This document shows positions 1-10,672 of a DNA stretch of 64,000 bases, piece by piece. The first letter of the stretch is position 1. Each line of letters opens with the position of its first letter. A program made the translations under genes and the position numbers. The stretch is from Mantis religiosa (lineage: Eukaryota; Arthropoda; Insecta; Mantodea; Mantidae), in contig CM060950.1 of the NCBI GenBank assembly GCA_030765055.1, positions 23,517,876 to 23,581,875 on the forward strand, in the 5' to 3' direction. The notes under the pieces are model-generated. The model worked only from the letters and a program-made list of their open reading frames with translations, ran no database searches and was not told where the DNA came from.

Positions 1-231
1 GACTCTCGACGCTTCCTGCGAGTCCATAGGTACCCAGCCAGTCTGTCGGTACCTACTGCATATCTATAGGCACCCGGCCAGACTCTCGGTACCTACTGCG
101 AGTCCATAGGTACCACGACAGACTCTCGGCACCTCCTGCGAGTCCATAGGTACTACGCCAGACTCTCGGTACCTACTGCGAGTCCATAAGAACCCGGCCA
201 ATCTGTCGGAACTTGCTGGGCATCCCCATAG
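1..231. repeat. 40-bp tandem satellite, five copies plus a decayed sixth
   Basis: Five consecutive 40-base units run from base 1 to 200. Each carries a form of CTCGGTACCTACTGCGAGTC followed by CATAGGTACC, and units differ by a few substitutions. The pattern decays after about 230. The array begins at the window edge, so its true length is unknown. It is much more GC-rich than the surrounding sequence. No coding potential or spacers are seen. Confidence 0.9.
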
Positions 232-289
232 ATAGGTCAGCTAGGAAATGAAAGTGTACATTGTTTAAGTGAGACCTAAACCATCAGAG

Positions 290-372
290 AGTGAGACAGA
301 GAGAGACAGAGAGAGAGAGAGTGAGGTAGTATAAGATGATAGCATATATATGTATATATATACATATATATA
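290..372. repeat. Simple repeats: GA-rich then TA-rich
   Basis: A GA/GACA-rich run (about 290-323) is followed by alternating TATATA/TGTATA (about 344-372). These are ordinary microsatellites. Confidence 0.85.
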
Positions 373-490
373 TTAAAGGAATTCTAATATTAAGGCATAC
401 GTTTCAATTCAACGCATTGTCTTTAAACTATTTACGTAGGTTTACTTAATACATTTGAAAAGTAGACGCTGTACTATGTTAGGCTATAAC

Positions 491-565
491 GAGCGACATG
501 GCTCAGTGGTAAAGCACGAGATTCACTTTCGGGAGGTGCCGCATTCTGTTTTCGTCGACCGCTCA
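491..565 (+). repeat. tRNA-like SINE head (degenerate)
   Basis: A perfect RNA polymerase III box A (TGGCTCAGTGG, 499-509) is followed about 40 bases later by a weak box B (TTTTCGTCGACC). This is the layout of a tRNA-derived SINE head. The sequence from 566 to about 1020 may be its body, but I could not align it to other copies here. No cloverleaf good enough for a real tRNA was seen. Confidence 0.45.
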
Positions 566-1019
566 CTCTGGTTGGTATAAGATTGTTGGGATGGTTTCTG
601 ATCTCACTTGGTTTCCTTTCGAACACTTCGCCTATATTTGGCCTCGTAGTCATTTTCAGGCCTTATTGTAGGTTTCTTGGCGTATAGCAGTGCCAGATAG
701 ATGGCGCGGATAAATACTTAATGAAATGCACCCGTATGTAGCTACAAGTCTGCTTGATGGACTAGTCGTTTATGTTCTGTCTAGACAGCTTCAGCAATGG
801 GACAGGTCCTCGAGCCTGGAACTGTCGACATCTTCCGTGCTATCTGTGGCCTAGAGCCTCTTGTTGTTCCTTCCCTTCAACCCTTCCGCCAGGGGAAAAT
901 TACCCGCAGTAGATCTAACTACATGCAGTGAGCAAGGTGTCCCGCTCAACTATATAACATGTGAGTATATAAGTTATGCTATACCTGACGAAGTTACTGA
1001 TGTAATGAATAAGACTATA

Positions 1020-1832
1020 CCTAATCTTCGCTAGTTTTTCTTCTTTTTCTTCTTTAATTTTCCTAGCAATATCACTATCATTGGGCTAAAGGATTGTTCT
1101 TTCTCATGTCACATAAGCAAGTATATTACCTTGGTACCCATTTCCCTCTCCTTTCTGGTAACAGCTACTTTTCACAGAGCAGATCTGGAATTTCGTGAAG
1201 TCACTTAAAGTTGAATGAGGTTATATTAATCAATTTATCAGAAACCTTGGTATAGTGATTTACTATTTTACAGGCCCTTTTTGTTATAAGGTTCCACCAA
1301 CCTGAGCCATATGTCACAATACCCAATGACTACTTGATGCTATTACTTATGGTATTGCAATTTGCTTATGAAATATCTTATCCTCTCACACTTCCCCCAA
1401 GAACACATACATGTTAAATTCGGCTATGACATCACATTATCGGCTCTCAGGCGGCAACAGTCCGCTGTGTTCCAAGTCTACTGTCTGAACATGAGGCCTT
1501 TCTGAGAAATTTATACCTTTGGTATATTTTAATAATATCGTCAATATGGAACTACAGTTTCATTTGGGCGTTAGCTAACTACTGACCCTTATTTTCAAGT
1601 TTGCAGTACCGTTATATTTGAAAAACGCTGGCTCCCTTTCTTGTTTTTCTGATAGTTTCATAGGAAAACCGTGATACTTGAAACAAGGCATGAGTTGGAC
1701 ATCTCGAACAATCGGACTATGTACAAATTATATCTACAACGGAATGGGCTGTGAAAGTACCTCTGTAAACGTACATGTTGTAATTGGAATACGAGACAAG
1801 TGGTCGTAAAAGAATGACTGAGAAAGTATTGT
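1020..1832. other. No recognisable feature
   Basis: About 800 bases of AT-rich sequence. Only short unconvincing open frames are present, and I recognise no repeat. Confidence 0.5.
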
Positions 1833-2705
1833 GATTGTAACATCTTAACTTACTATTATAAACATATATTACACACGAGACAATTTTAGTTATACCGGTT
1901 TTCCGCAAGGAAGAGCTACATGTCTCAGAACATACGAAAGTTGCAAATAACCGCTTCAGAGATGGCGCTACCTGTGTCATTTTGTATTGCACAAGAACAA
2001 TTGTAATAATATACAACGTTTTACAAGGTATGTAGTTATGTTCTCTAGATGTGGTGTAGGATTAGAATGGGTCTTATAATGTAAAACCTTTGAGTACCTA
2101 GCATGTACACAAAGGCAATATAGAACGTACAAAAGTTTGTGTGTGAGAATGGAAGAAGTCTGAAGTAAATAGAAATTAAGGTCTTTCGCTTACTGTGTGT
2201 AATAGAAATAACACTTGGATGAATAGGACCAGATTGAAAAATTAAATGCCATAGCCGGGTTTTGAACCACGATTGCGATTGTAACATCTTAACCTACTAT
2301 TATAAACATATATTACACACGAGACAATTTTAGTTATACCGGTTTTCCGCAAGGAAGAGCTACATGTCTCAGAACATACGAAAGTTGCAAATAACCGCTT
2401 CAGAGTACCTGTGTCATTTTGTATTGCACAAGAACAATTGTAATAATATACAACGGTTTACAAGGTATGTAGTTATGTTCTCTAGATGTGGTGTAGGATT
2501 AGTATGGGTCTTATAATGTAAAACATTTGGGTACCTAGCATGTACACAAAGGCAATATAGAACGTACAAAAGTTTGTGTGTGAGAATGGAAGAAGTCTGA
2601 AGTAAATAGAAATTAAGGTCTTTCGCTTACTGTGTGTAATAGAAATAACACTTGGATGAATAGGACCAGACTGAAAAATTAAATGCCATAGCCGGGTTTT
2701 GAACC
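1833..2705. repeat. Tandem duplication, 444-bp period, two copies
   Basis: The block 1833-2276 recurs at 2277-2705 with few substitutions. Copy two lacks about ten bases (AGATGGCGCT, present near 1959 in copy one). Each unit ends in a fragment of the common tRNA-SINE (minus orientation; GCCATAGCCGGG then TTTTGAACCAC), so the duplicated unit is probably a composite repeat. Similar short open frames in both units are a by-product of the duplication. Confidence 0.88.
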
Positions 2706-2806
2706 ACGGATCTCTCGATCTCCGTCTGGTTATTATTATTATCATCATCATTATTATTATCATCATTATTATTTATATCATTATTATCATCATCATTATT
2801 ATTAAT
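2706..2806. repeat. TTA/TCA-type trinucleotide microsatellite
   Basis: The run consists of (TTA) and (TCA) triplets directly after the SINE fragment. It is probably the expanded tail of that repeat. Confidence 0.85.
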
Positions 2807-2812
2807 GGTTTC

Positions 2813-3120
2813 TTTTTGTAATTTACGTCCTCCAACATTAAGTCATATCGGACGATGAATGGAATGGGTGAAATGATGCTCAAATGAGCCCGGGGTCCAT
2901 GGAGCTTAGAGTTACCCAACATTCGTATTTCAGGATAAGGGAAAACCCCGGAAAAACCTTATCTTGGTAACCCATCCTCACCGAGATTCGATCCCCCAGG
3001 GGCCTACTTCGGTAGATACGGGTTTGGCGCACCCGGGGTCCCGAGCCAACAGTCTCCCTCGTGTGCGCTCCTCTTCGTGGTTGAGGGAGACGGTCAACAG
3101 GCCCACCCACGTGTAGGCCG
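2813..3120 (-). repeat. SINE family B copy (minus), with a GC-rich extension
   Basis: This is the same family as 59674-59930, reversed. The tail side (GTAATTTACGTCCTCCAAC) starts at about 2820. It passes through a conserved body (ATGCTCAAATGAGCCC, AGGATAAGGGAAAACCCC) to the tRNA-like box B region (CGAGATTCGATCCC) near 2980. From about 3000 to 3120 the sequence departs from the consensus and is unusually GC-rich, so the 5' end is either rearranged or a different subfamily. Confidence 0.75.
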
Positions 3121-3303
3121 TGCGTGGAGACCCTTGGAGAAGGTTTTTAGATTCTTGTCTAGTTTAGAGTTTAGGATTTAGTGAACGAAATTTTTAGTAG
3201 GTTTTGATTGATGTTTATGTACGTGTATTTTTAATAGTTTTTGTTACACTTGTATAGATTTTAGAAAGTTTTATATCTGGATTTTGCCATGACTAGTTTT
3301 TTA

Positions 3304-3338
3304 AAGGGCGCTGATGACCGCCGTAGTTGAGCGCCCTT
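3304..3338. other. Short hairpin, 9-bp stem
   Basis: AAGGGCGCT (3304-3312) pairs perfectly with AGCGCCCTT (3330-3338) across a 17-base loop. It lies in AT-rich sequence. It may be the 3' end structure of an old retroelement, but no flanking coding remnant is visible. Confidence 0.4.
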
Positions 3339-3357
3339 AGACAACAATTATATATAT

Positions 3358-3432
3358 TATATACCGAGATTCGAACTCGGGACCTCTTGAACGTGAGGCA
3401 GACATGCTACCACGACGCTACTGAGGCAGACT
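3358..3432 (-). repeat. SINE family B tRNA-like head (minus)
   Basis: Read on the minus strand this is GGTAGCATGTCTGCCTCACG followed by a box B (GTTCGAATCTC). It matches the head of the copies at 55827 and 59674. The body is absent, so it is a fragment. Confidence 0.7.
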
Positions 3433-3722
3433 ATTAATGTATGAATACACCTCTCATGCTTAATAAATAAATAAAAACAAAAGTTATTGACACATTTGCG
3501 ATCGCGGGTCTGCCATGTAGGAGTTAAACGGGAGTAGTGGAATTGCTCTGCACGTGTTCTTTATTGGCTGGAGGGGCAGAAGAGATGCAGCCTTCCACAG
3601 AGGGCAGTAGCTGACATTGTGAAACCAAGTGAACTGTGCTACTGTGTAAAAGGACGTTCGAGACTGTTCCAATGTGTAATTCGAGAACATATGACTACTG
3701 AAATGATCTGCATTGGCAAGAC

Positions 3723-3729
3723 TATATAA
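3723..3729 (+). promoter_or_regulatory. Possible TATA box
   Basis: A TATATAAG motif lies about 300 bases before the small open frame at 4028. It could be the promoter of a retroelement whose body has decayed. There is no other support. Confidence 0.2.
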
Positions 3730-4027
3730 GAGCCAATGCTAAGCCTAGTGAGTGTAATGTGTTTTAGCATTGGTTCATGAGTGTTTTGAGCTTTGAGTAT
3801 CAGTCAACGGGTGCAGAGTAGGTGCAGTGAAGCAGTTCATGAGTTAGTAGGTTAGTTGAGGTGTTTGAGTCGATGAAGAAGTGTAGAGAAATGTGTTACG
3901 TTCCAAGCTTCATGGTGAGGAGTTGGAAGGCAGTGGAAGCATGCAGTGAAGCAGTTCAACAGCACAGTGAGTCCAAGCTCAATAGTCAGCAGTCTGCGAG
4001 TATTGTGAACTGGCACCAAAGCAGTTC

Positions 4028-4189
4028 ATGAGCAATATCAGACTTGTATTCAAGAGTGAACCTGTTTTTACAGCAGAGGGATTACCAGCAGCACTGGTTG
4101 GTGAACGCATCAAAGACATAAAGAGGCATGTTGAAGCTTTGAATCTGGGTCAAAGAGAAAGTGATTTTACATTAGCACTTGGCTATTGA
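4028..4189 (+). CDS. Short unrecognised open frame (53 codons)
   Basis: An ATG at 4028 opens a 53-residue frame ending TGA at 4187-4189. Its composition is protein-like rather than low-complexity (charged residues, GERIKDIKRHVEALNLGQR at residues 24-42). I do not recognise the family. It follows an upstream stretch with a TATA-like box (3723) and many repeats of GCAGTTCATGAG-like words, which could be a retroelement leader. It may be the start of a decayed gag-like or other mobile-element gene, or chance. Confidence 0.2.
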   Translation: MSNIRLVFKSEPVFTAEGLPAALVGERIKDIKRHVEALNLGQRESDFTLALGY

Positions 4190-4775
4190 TTTTGATAACA
4201 ACAAAGGTGTATAAGGTGAACTTTGTGTTGTCCAACATATTTCTGTAACATATTTTACTGAAGGAATTGAACACAACACTATTTCTCTGTGCTCAATCAT
4301 GTTACCAAGTGAGTTACGCACGAGTGACAACATGTAGTTTTATAGGTATATTAGACCTTCTGCTAATATATAGTGTCATTTTGTGATTCACTGGCACTTT
4401 CCAAGAATTTGTTCTAAAGGACAAATGTGCTTTTCTCTTGTTCCTGGAAGTAAATAATAAAGAGAATAAATAAATATAAGCAGGAATGTGACTATTATTT
4501 ACTGGCACACTAGTTATTTCTTTTGCAGAGCTAATAGGGCATTCTTTCAATTCATAAGTACAATGGTGTATTAGTCTCAGGTCATGTTAATGTTTCTAAA
4601 GCCATCTTCATAAGGGATTCTGATTATATATCATATGCAGTTTTAAAGCATCACAGTATCTTATGTTGCACATTCCTGTTTAGAATTAATTTTATTTGTT
4701 TGATTACATTCAACAGCAGCAGGATTAACAAACGGAGCAGTGCAGTATTCCATAAACATTATATTAAAAAATTTC

Positions 4776-4776
<1 letters not shown>

Positions 4777-4847
<71 letters not shown>

Positions 4848-4848
4848 G
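4777..4848. repeat. (GAAA)n microsatellite
   Basis: About eighteen GAAA units. An open frame through it encodes only a Lys/Glu-rich repeat and is not a gene. Confidence 0.95.
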
Positions 4849-4947
4849 GAATAACACTCGGCAGGGCTTAAACTTGGAATGAACTCCTTAATTTACTACT
4901 GAACTACACATGTATGTTCCCTGACATGTAGGAAATGCTTATATATT

Positions 4948-5860
4948 AGGGCAGTTCAATAAATAATGATCATAATTTTTTTACAGTCATAATTTTTTGC
5001 ATTAAAATTCAATCTTATTATATACTGTTAGCTTAATGTGAATCAAACACGCCATAGTAGTTTCATAGTTGGTACTCCTGGTTCCCGCCTGTGAGAACCA
5101 GAAAAGTTCAGACATGTTCAGTATCGCCTACAGCTGTAATGGAGATAACATGCACTTAAAGTTGATGTTAGAGGAAGATCCGGGTTTTTTTCAAACGTAA
5201 TCACTGCTGATGAAACTTGGCTACATCATTTTGATCCTTAGAGCAAACAGCAAAGCTCAGTGTGGAAATTTCCTTCATCACCAACCCCCAGAAAAGCAAA
5301 AGTGGTTGCTTCTGCTGGGAAAGTTATGGTCATCTCATTCTTTGATATTCATGGAATGGTTTATCAGCATGTTGTACCTGCACACATATCAGTAACTGGA
5401 CAATACTACAGGGATGTCCTGAAAACATTGCAAGTCAATATCAGGTGCAAAAGACCACATTTCCGTGAAGTAGGCTGGATGCTGCACCACGATAATGCGC
5501 GGCTGCATATTGCCAATGTTGTTGCTGAATATCTTGCAAAACTCAACGTGAAGTGCATCCCTCACCCTCCCTATAGTTCGGATTTAGCCCCATGTGACTT
5601 TTTTCTATTCCCTAACTTGAAGAAACACCTTCGTGGGAGGCATTATCCATCATGAGAAGCAGTGGTGATGGCTGCGGAGGCGATTTTGAAGGATCTCTCA
5701 AAAAATGGTTTCCAGCATGTCTTTAAAGACTGCCAGAAACGCTGGGACAAGTGCATCACATTCAGGGGAGACTATTTTAAGAAGGACCATCAAAATTATC
5801 AGGATGAGTAAAGGTACATTGTCAACAAAAAATTGTGGTCATTCTTTATTGAACAACCCT
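4948..5860 (+). mobile_element. Mariner element, internally deleted, 913 bp
   Basis: Imperfect terminal inverted repeats of about 30 bp bound the element: AGGGCAGTTCAATAAATAAT at 4948 against the reverse complement of the 3' end at 5826-5860, which reads AGGGTTGTTCAATAAAGAAT. The length is shorter than the usual 1.3 kb, and most of the DNA-binding half of the transposase is missing. The remaining transposase is described separately. The copy is non-autonomous and old. Confidence 0.85.
5188..5812 (+). pseudogene. Mariner transposase remnant (D,D34D)
   Basis: The frame reads the catalytic half of a mariner transposase, which cuts and joins DNA at the element's terminal repeats. Visible motifs in order are TADETWLHHFDP (first Asp), HDNARLH (second Asp, about 5491) and YSSDLAPCDFFLFP (third Asp). 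Thirty-four residues separate the second and third Asp, the mariner spacing. Two in-frame stops break it: TAG at about 5239 and TGA at 5653-5655. The frame then continues without further stops to the natural end near 5810. The N-terminal helix-turn-helix half is absent. All three catalytic Asp survive, so inactivation is by stops and truncation. Confidence 0.9.
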
Positions 5861-6102
5861 CATACTATTGAAGTCGTATCAGTGGCATACTGGCTCAAAT
5901 TTACTTTGACTTATTGCACAAAATCATATGCTCCAGGAGCATAAATGCCTTGTCTCCAAATGTTCCCCTAACACCTCTCTAAAATCTTTTAAAGTTAATT
6001 GGTTGAATTCTGAAATACTCTGTACTAGTAGTTTACAGTGAAGTCCTACAAAGAAAGTATGGTGCTGTTACATTATTTTCCAGTAGTATTGTGCTCAGAG
6101 GC

Positions 6103-6126
6103 AAAAAAAAAAAAAAAAAAAAAAAA
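6103..6126. repeat. Poly(A) run
   Basis: About 24 A bases. It may be the tail of an unrecognised retroposed fragment. Confidence 0.8.
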
Positions 6127-6724
6127 GGTTTATAGGTAGTATGATATGGTAAGGGTTTACCTAAAAATACATTTTCATAATAAAAAGTAAATTCCATCAT
6201 TTAGCAATACAACAGATGGTGATTAAGAATACCTCTCTGTTTCAGAAAATTACACCACGGAATGAGATTATACAATTGCCATGCAATAAATATATTCACA
6301 ACCAAGGAGATCTTTGAATAAGAAGGTTATAGCAAGCGACCAAAACTATATAGCAGAAATGAAAGGACAATATTACTGTATAAAGTAAAATCCTGCTCAA
6401 AAATCATAAATAAAGCATATTTTCTAGCATGTAATACACTGTTGAAATAATTATTTTGAATTTCCAGTCCTAGCCTATCCTCAGCCTGTATGAAAGAACC
6501 AAGAATAGATGTAAATTAACTCATAAATTCCAGTTTATTTCATGTTTTATATATTTAAACCTTTGCCAAGAAATTACCATTCTATAGTACAAAAGTACAA
6601 TATTTTCTTTCATATATAGTTAATAGGTCACATTAAAATGTTTTTTATTTAATTTATACTGGGTGAGATATCCACTGCACAGAACAAACATATAAAGTTT
6701 TTACAGCCACCATTAAATATCACA

Positions 6725-6730
6725 TTTATT
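6725..6730 (-). terminator. Polyadenylation signal AATAAA of the receptor gene
   Basis: On the minus strand AATAAA lies about 65 bases beyond the receptor stop codon (6795-6797). It is a plausible cleavage/polyadenylation signal giving a very short 3' UTR. Later sites are possible. Confidence 0.5.
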
Positions 6731-6794
6731 TAACTACAACACACTATACGAAAATGTTCTATTTATGTTAATGGATATGTCTGCGGCATTCAAA

Positions 6795-7118
6795 TTATAT
6801 AACTTTGGACACATCTTGAGGTAATGTGTGGGATGAAAATGTAGGACGAGAAAATGTATTCCCAGAAGAAGATGAGGGCAAACCAGTGGTACCATGAGCT
6901 CCACGATGTTTCTTCAGTTGCCCTGTTAAGAACAGTGTCGTCCAGGCATTCCAAGCATCTGGATATTGTATGCAGCGTACAATGAATATGATAAATCCTT
7001 GGAGGGAATTTGTGAGACAGAACAAATACTGGAGTACGAGTTTAGCTTCTCCTAAAGCTAGAGCACCAAACACCCATGTCACACCCAACAGTGTCATCAC
7101 GGTAAATGCTCCTCGTAC
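6795..7118 (-). CDS. Adhesion GPCR, last exon: TM6, TM7 and C-tail
   Basis: The acceptor is TTTTATAG before 7118, and the frame enters in phase 0 (VRGAFTVMTLLGVTW). The exon encodes TM6 with the adhesion-receptor signature LLGVTWVFGALA, a short loop (GEAKLVLQ) and TM7 (YLFCLTNSLQGFIIFIVRC). The tail of about 50 residues is rich in Ser, Thr, Gly and Pro, with QLKKHRGAHG just after the membrane. The NSLQG motif in TM7 is typical of family B2. The stop is at 6795-6797. The tail shows no clear PDZ ligand (ends VSKVI) and is short compared with latrophilins. The exon ties to 12810-12554 by phase and sequence. Confidence 0.94.
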   Translation of the reverse strand, partial: VRGAFTVMTLLGVTWVFGALALGEAKLVLQYLFCLTNSLQGFIIFIVRCIQYPDAWNAWTTLFLTGQLKKHRGAHGTTGLPSSSSGNTFSRPTFSSHTLPQDVSKVI

Positions 7119-7639
7119 CTATAAAAATAACAAATATATGAACATTAGATATACAAGATATCCATTTTAATAGCTACATATCAGTCATTGTGAACTTTAT
7201 TTCACAATGTTTGTAATTGGAAACAATAATTACTATGAAATAATGTATGCATAGTGTTTGAGAAAATGAATTTTGTTACTGAATAATTTTCTTAGCCTTA
7301 ATTTTTAAATTAGATGCATTGAGAAATATGCTTATCAATACCACTAGCTTATTCAGCTTAAAAATATGAAAGAATATCCTATATAAAATTAATATTAAAA
7401 TTAAATATTTTTATATCAGAATTAATATTTAAGTGCTTTTATATAATTAGTTATAACACAGTCAAACGATTATTTTATATTACTGCTTTTCTAACTAGGA
7501 AAATTTATTGTACCTACAATAATTACTAAGTAAGAGAACTGAGTTTTATAACATATATAGATGGTTGAGAGAAAAGTCTTTTCATTCTGCTGTTCATTAA
7601 TGTTTAGTAAAAATATATGATTTGTGGATAGAATACAAT

Positions 7640-8095
7640 AGAACAGAATACTTTATTCATCACATTACACTTACATAGTTGAGCAATGCTCATAAGTTGG
7701 TGACTTGTCAAGATTTAAGTTTAAGATTAAAATTAAAAAAAAAAGAAAAAAAAAAAGAAAACTGTAAGCTTGGACTACAAAATTTACCAAGTATAGTAAA
7801 GCAAAGAAATATCAAGTATGTACAATATATAGATTTCCTAAAATTATACCCTAAGATACACTGAGATCACGGTTCACCATCCATGTATTCCTCGACTGAA
7901 TAATACACCTTACTGGCAAGTAAACTTTTAATAGATTCTTTCAAGAGATTTTGGTTTTGGATTTCCCTAAATATTTGTAGCAATTTATTATATATTTTAA
8001 TTCCCATATAATGTGGACTTTTTCAAGCAGTTCTAACCTATGAGCTGGATATTTGATGTCTGTTTTCCTTCTTGTGTTGTGTACATGTTGATGCT
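7640..8095 (-). mobile_element. LINE 3' end (jockey/CR1-type), 5'-truncated
   Basis: The minus strand encodes the C-terminus of a LINE reverse transcriptase: YMGIKIYNKLLQIFREIQNQ, then ESIKSLLASKVYYSVEEYM and a stop near 7862. This is the conserved end (IYNKLP...FYSVEEY) of jockey/CR1-type proteins. It is followed by a GAATAAAGTATTCTGTTC-like 3' tail near 7640. An A-rich run (about 7733-7760) interrupts the 3' UTR. It is a dead-on-arrival 5'-truncated insertion inside the receptor's last intron. Confidence 0.7.
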
Positions 8096-8455
8096 GATTT
8101 TTTTTAGAAAACTGTTATAATTATTATGTACATATAAAACTAGGTTGTATATATACTGCAGGGTTGTATCAAAATTTTTAATACTTTAAATAGTGGTCAG
8201 CAAGAAACTATAACTTGAATGGGTCATTATGCTATGATTTTCTTTTGAATTCATAAGGTTCTCTCACAACCTGTTGCATTTCTCCATATGGTCATTCCAT
8301 ATGAAAGTGAATTAAGGTATCAGTATGGTAACTGTAACAAAAGAAAGAAAATGAACAAATTGAACCATAAAATTCCTGCAGATGGCTGACCTAAGAGAGT
8401 CTAATTATAGTTTGAATTTAGCCATGAAGACTTATAAATAAGTAATATTAGTAAT

Positions 8456-8996
8456 TGATGGAAATTAATCATTATTTCACACTAGCCATATATAGGCTAA
8501 GGTTTTTGATAGATAGAGTCAACATGAAAAATTCAATGCCATGCCTGGGATTTGAAGCACGGATTTCCTGGTTTCCATCCAGTTACTCTAACCCACTGAG
8601 CTACCATGGCCAACATGCCTTCCTGACATTAAATTCTCCATTTGACTCGTATAATTCCCCGGGAGACCACTAGGGGCTCTGGCATTCGAGATACACCGTT
8701 TGTAGCAACTTACTATTGTAATTACTTGAGTCCCAGGCTTCATCATTTAACTCTTATTATTTTAGTAAATTGATGGAAATTAATCATTTCTTCACACAAG
8801 CCGTATATAGGCTAAGGTTTTTGATAGAGTCAACATGAGAAATTCAGTGCCACGGCCCGGATTTGAACCACGGATCTTGTGGTTTCCATCCAGTCGCTCT
8901 AACCCATTGAGCTACCATGGCCAACGTGCCCTCCTGATATTAAATACTCTATTTGACTGCTATATTTCCTATATGGCATTGAATTTTTCATGTTGA
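8456..8996 (-). repeat. SINE family A, head-to-tail pair plus inverted tail
   Basis: Two minus-oriented units start at 8456 and 8771 (period 315). Each reads, on the minus strand, a tRNA-like head (box A TAGCTCA.TGG.TTAGAGC, box B GGTTCAAATCC). The tail of unit two joins the leader of unit one without a gap. The last 50 bases (TGGCATTGAATTTTTCATGT) are a tail in the opposite orientation. No clear target duplication is visible. Confidence 0.85.
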
Positions 8997-9502
8997 CTCT
9001 ATCTATGTAAGTACATGTTTAAACTCTTCATTATTACAAATAGAACCATTCTTCCTTGTATTGCTTAGCAAACACTCATTTTGGGTAAAATGGTTCTGCC
9101 AAGCTGTATGTACAGTTTGAAGCTGTGAAAGCTGGTATATGCTGATACCTTTCTAATGGAATTTGCAGTTCATGTGCATGAAGTTTGTAATTTTCTGATT
9201 AATGTATACTATATAAAACATTTCTCCATCCACTTATAATATTTGACCTTTAAACTCATGTACTGAAATGGGAAACTGGTCCTGTTTGTTTAGTTTACTT
9301 AAATACAGAAGTTATAGCCCATGGTATGTTCTACACTAGGTAATAAGTGCAGTTAAGGTTGAGGCTTGCTCACAACATGGTATAAAATAATTTGGGTATG
9401 CAGAGGACCATAGAATGTGTAGAAGGATCATGTAATCTTAATGTATGTCTCAAGTAGATTTATATCTGTTGATTGAGTTGTTTAATAATACATAATGCTT
9501 AT

Positions 9503-10275
9503 GGATGGAAATTTAATTGTTGTACCACACTAGCCGTGTGTAGGAAAATATTTGGATTAAGCCAGACTGAAAAATTCAATGCCATGGCCAGCATTTGAAC
9601 CATGAAACTCTCGGTCTCTGTCTAGTTGCTCTTAACCATTGAACTACCATGGCCAACATGCCATCATGACATGAAATTCTCCAACTGACTCATATGTTTC
9701 CCAGTAAACCACTAGGGGTTATCATATACAATCACCTTTTGTGGTGACTTACTATGCTGTAAGTACTTGCAGCAAAAAAGGTGCATATCTCACTGTATAT
9801 GAGAACCCCTAGCAGTTTACCAGGAAACATACGAATCAGTTGGAGAATTTAATGCCATGATGGCATGTTGACCATGGCAGCTCAATGGTTAAGAGTAACC
9901 AGACAGAGACCGAGAGATCCGTGGTTAAAATTCTGGCCGACGCATTGAAGTTTTCAATCTGACTCTATCTTTCAAATTCTTAGCCTACACATGGCTAGTG
10001 TGGAAGAATGATTAAATTTCCATCAATGAACCTAATAGTGGTAACTATAAAGCCTGGGATTTAAGTACTTACAGCATAGTAGGTTGTCACAAAAGGTGCG
10101 TGTCTCATTGTGTATGAGAACCCCTAGTGGTTTACCAGGAAACATATGAGTCAGTTGGAGAACTGAATATCATGATGATATGTTGGCCATGATAACTCAA
10201 TGTTTAAGAACAACCAGACAGAGATCAGAAGATCCTTGGTTCAAATCCCGGCTGTGGTATTGAATTTTTCAGTGT
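9503..10275. repeat. SINE family A cluster: minus, plus, plus
   Basis: A minus copy (about 9503-9765) meets a plus copy (about 9766-10023) head to head. A second plus copy follows (about 10024-10275), truncated in its tail. Both plus copies show a leader (CCCCTAG.GGTTTACCAGGAAA), box A and box B. The middle copy's box B is mutated. The same tail-to-leader junction is used between the two plus copies as in the other tandem pairs. Confidence 0.85.
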
Positions 10276-10544
10276 GACTATTATTTTAAATTGTTTCTAT
10301 GTATATGCTTTTGTGTTATTTATCCCTTTAAGTACTTATGTTAGATTACATTTGCGGAAACATTTGAAGCTTCATGCTATTACATAATTTTAAATTCCCC
10401 ATATATAGGAATGTGTTTAATTGAGTTTATTTCATATGAGCTTTTGAAGTTATTAATATTTTAAAATGGCTATTAGGTGATATTTCAAGAAATTTAATTA
10501 ATGTCCAAATTAATTCAAAAGGCTATTTGTATTTAGTTTTGTCA

Positions 10545-10672
10545 CACTTTGTCACTTAAATTTTAATTTTTGAAAGTCTAATTTTGGGAGCTATTGTTTC
10601 CATTTTCCACCTTGAAGGTCCCGCTGTTGTCTATTGGTGCTGCTTGCAATCTTCTCTCTAGTGTGGAACTTA
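10545..10672 (-). repeat. Penelope-type terminal repeat fragment (degenerate)
   Basis: This is similar over about 125 bases to 27778-27880 (shared GGAGCT.TTG.TTCCATTTTC, TGCTTGC..TCTTCTCTC, GTGGAAC). The hammerhead-like core seen in the relative is too eroded here to call. Confidence 0.5.

Noticed and set aside
1..231. CRISPR-like repeats
   Set aside because: The 40-bp units are contiguous with no unique spacers, and the genome is eukaryotic.
2045..2766. Two similar minus-strand open frames
   Set aside because: Their similarity comes from the 444-bp tandem duplication, and the encoded sequence crosses SINE and microsatellite DNA.
4700..4882. Lys/Glu-rich open frame
   Set aside because: It is the translation of the (GAAA)n microsatellite.
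10545..10672. An eleventh hammerhead motif
   Set aside because: It is homologous to the 27778 region, but the core and GAAAC block are too mutated to call.
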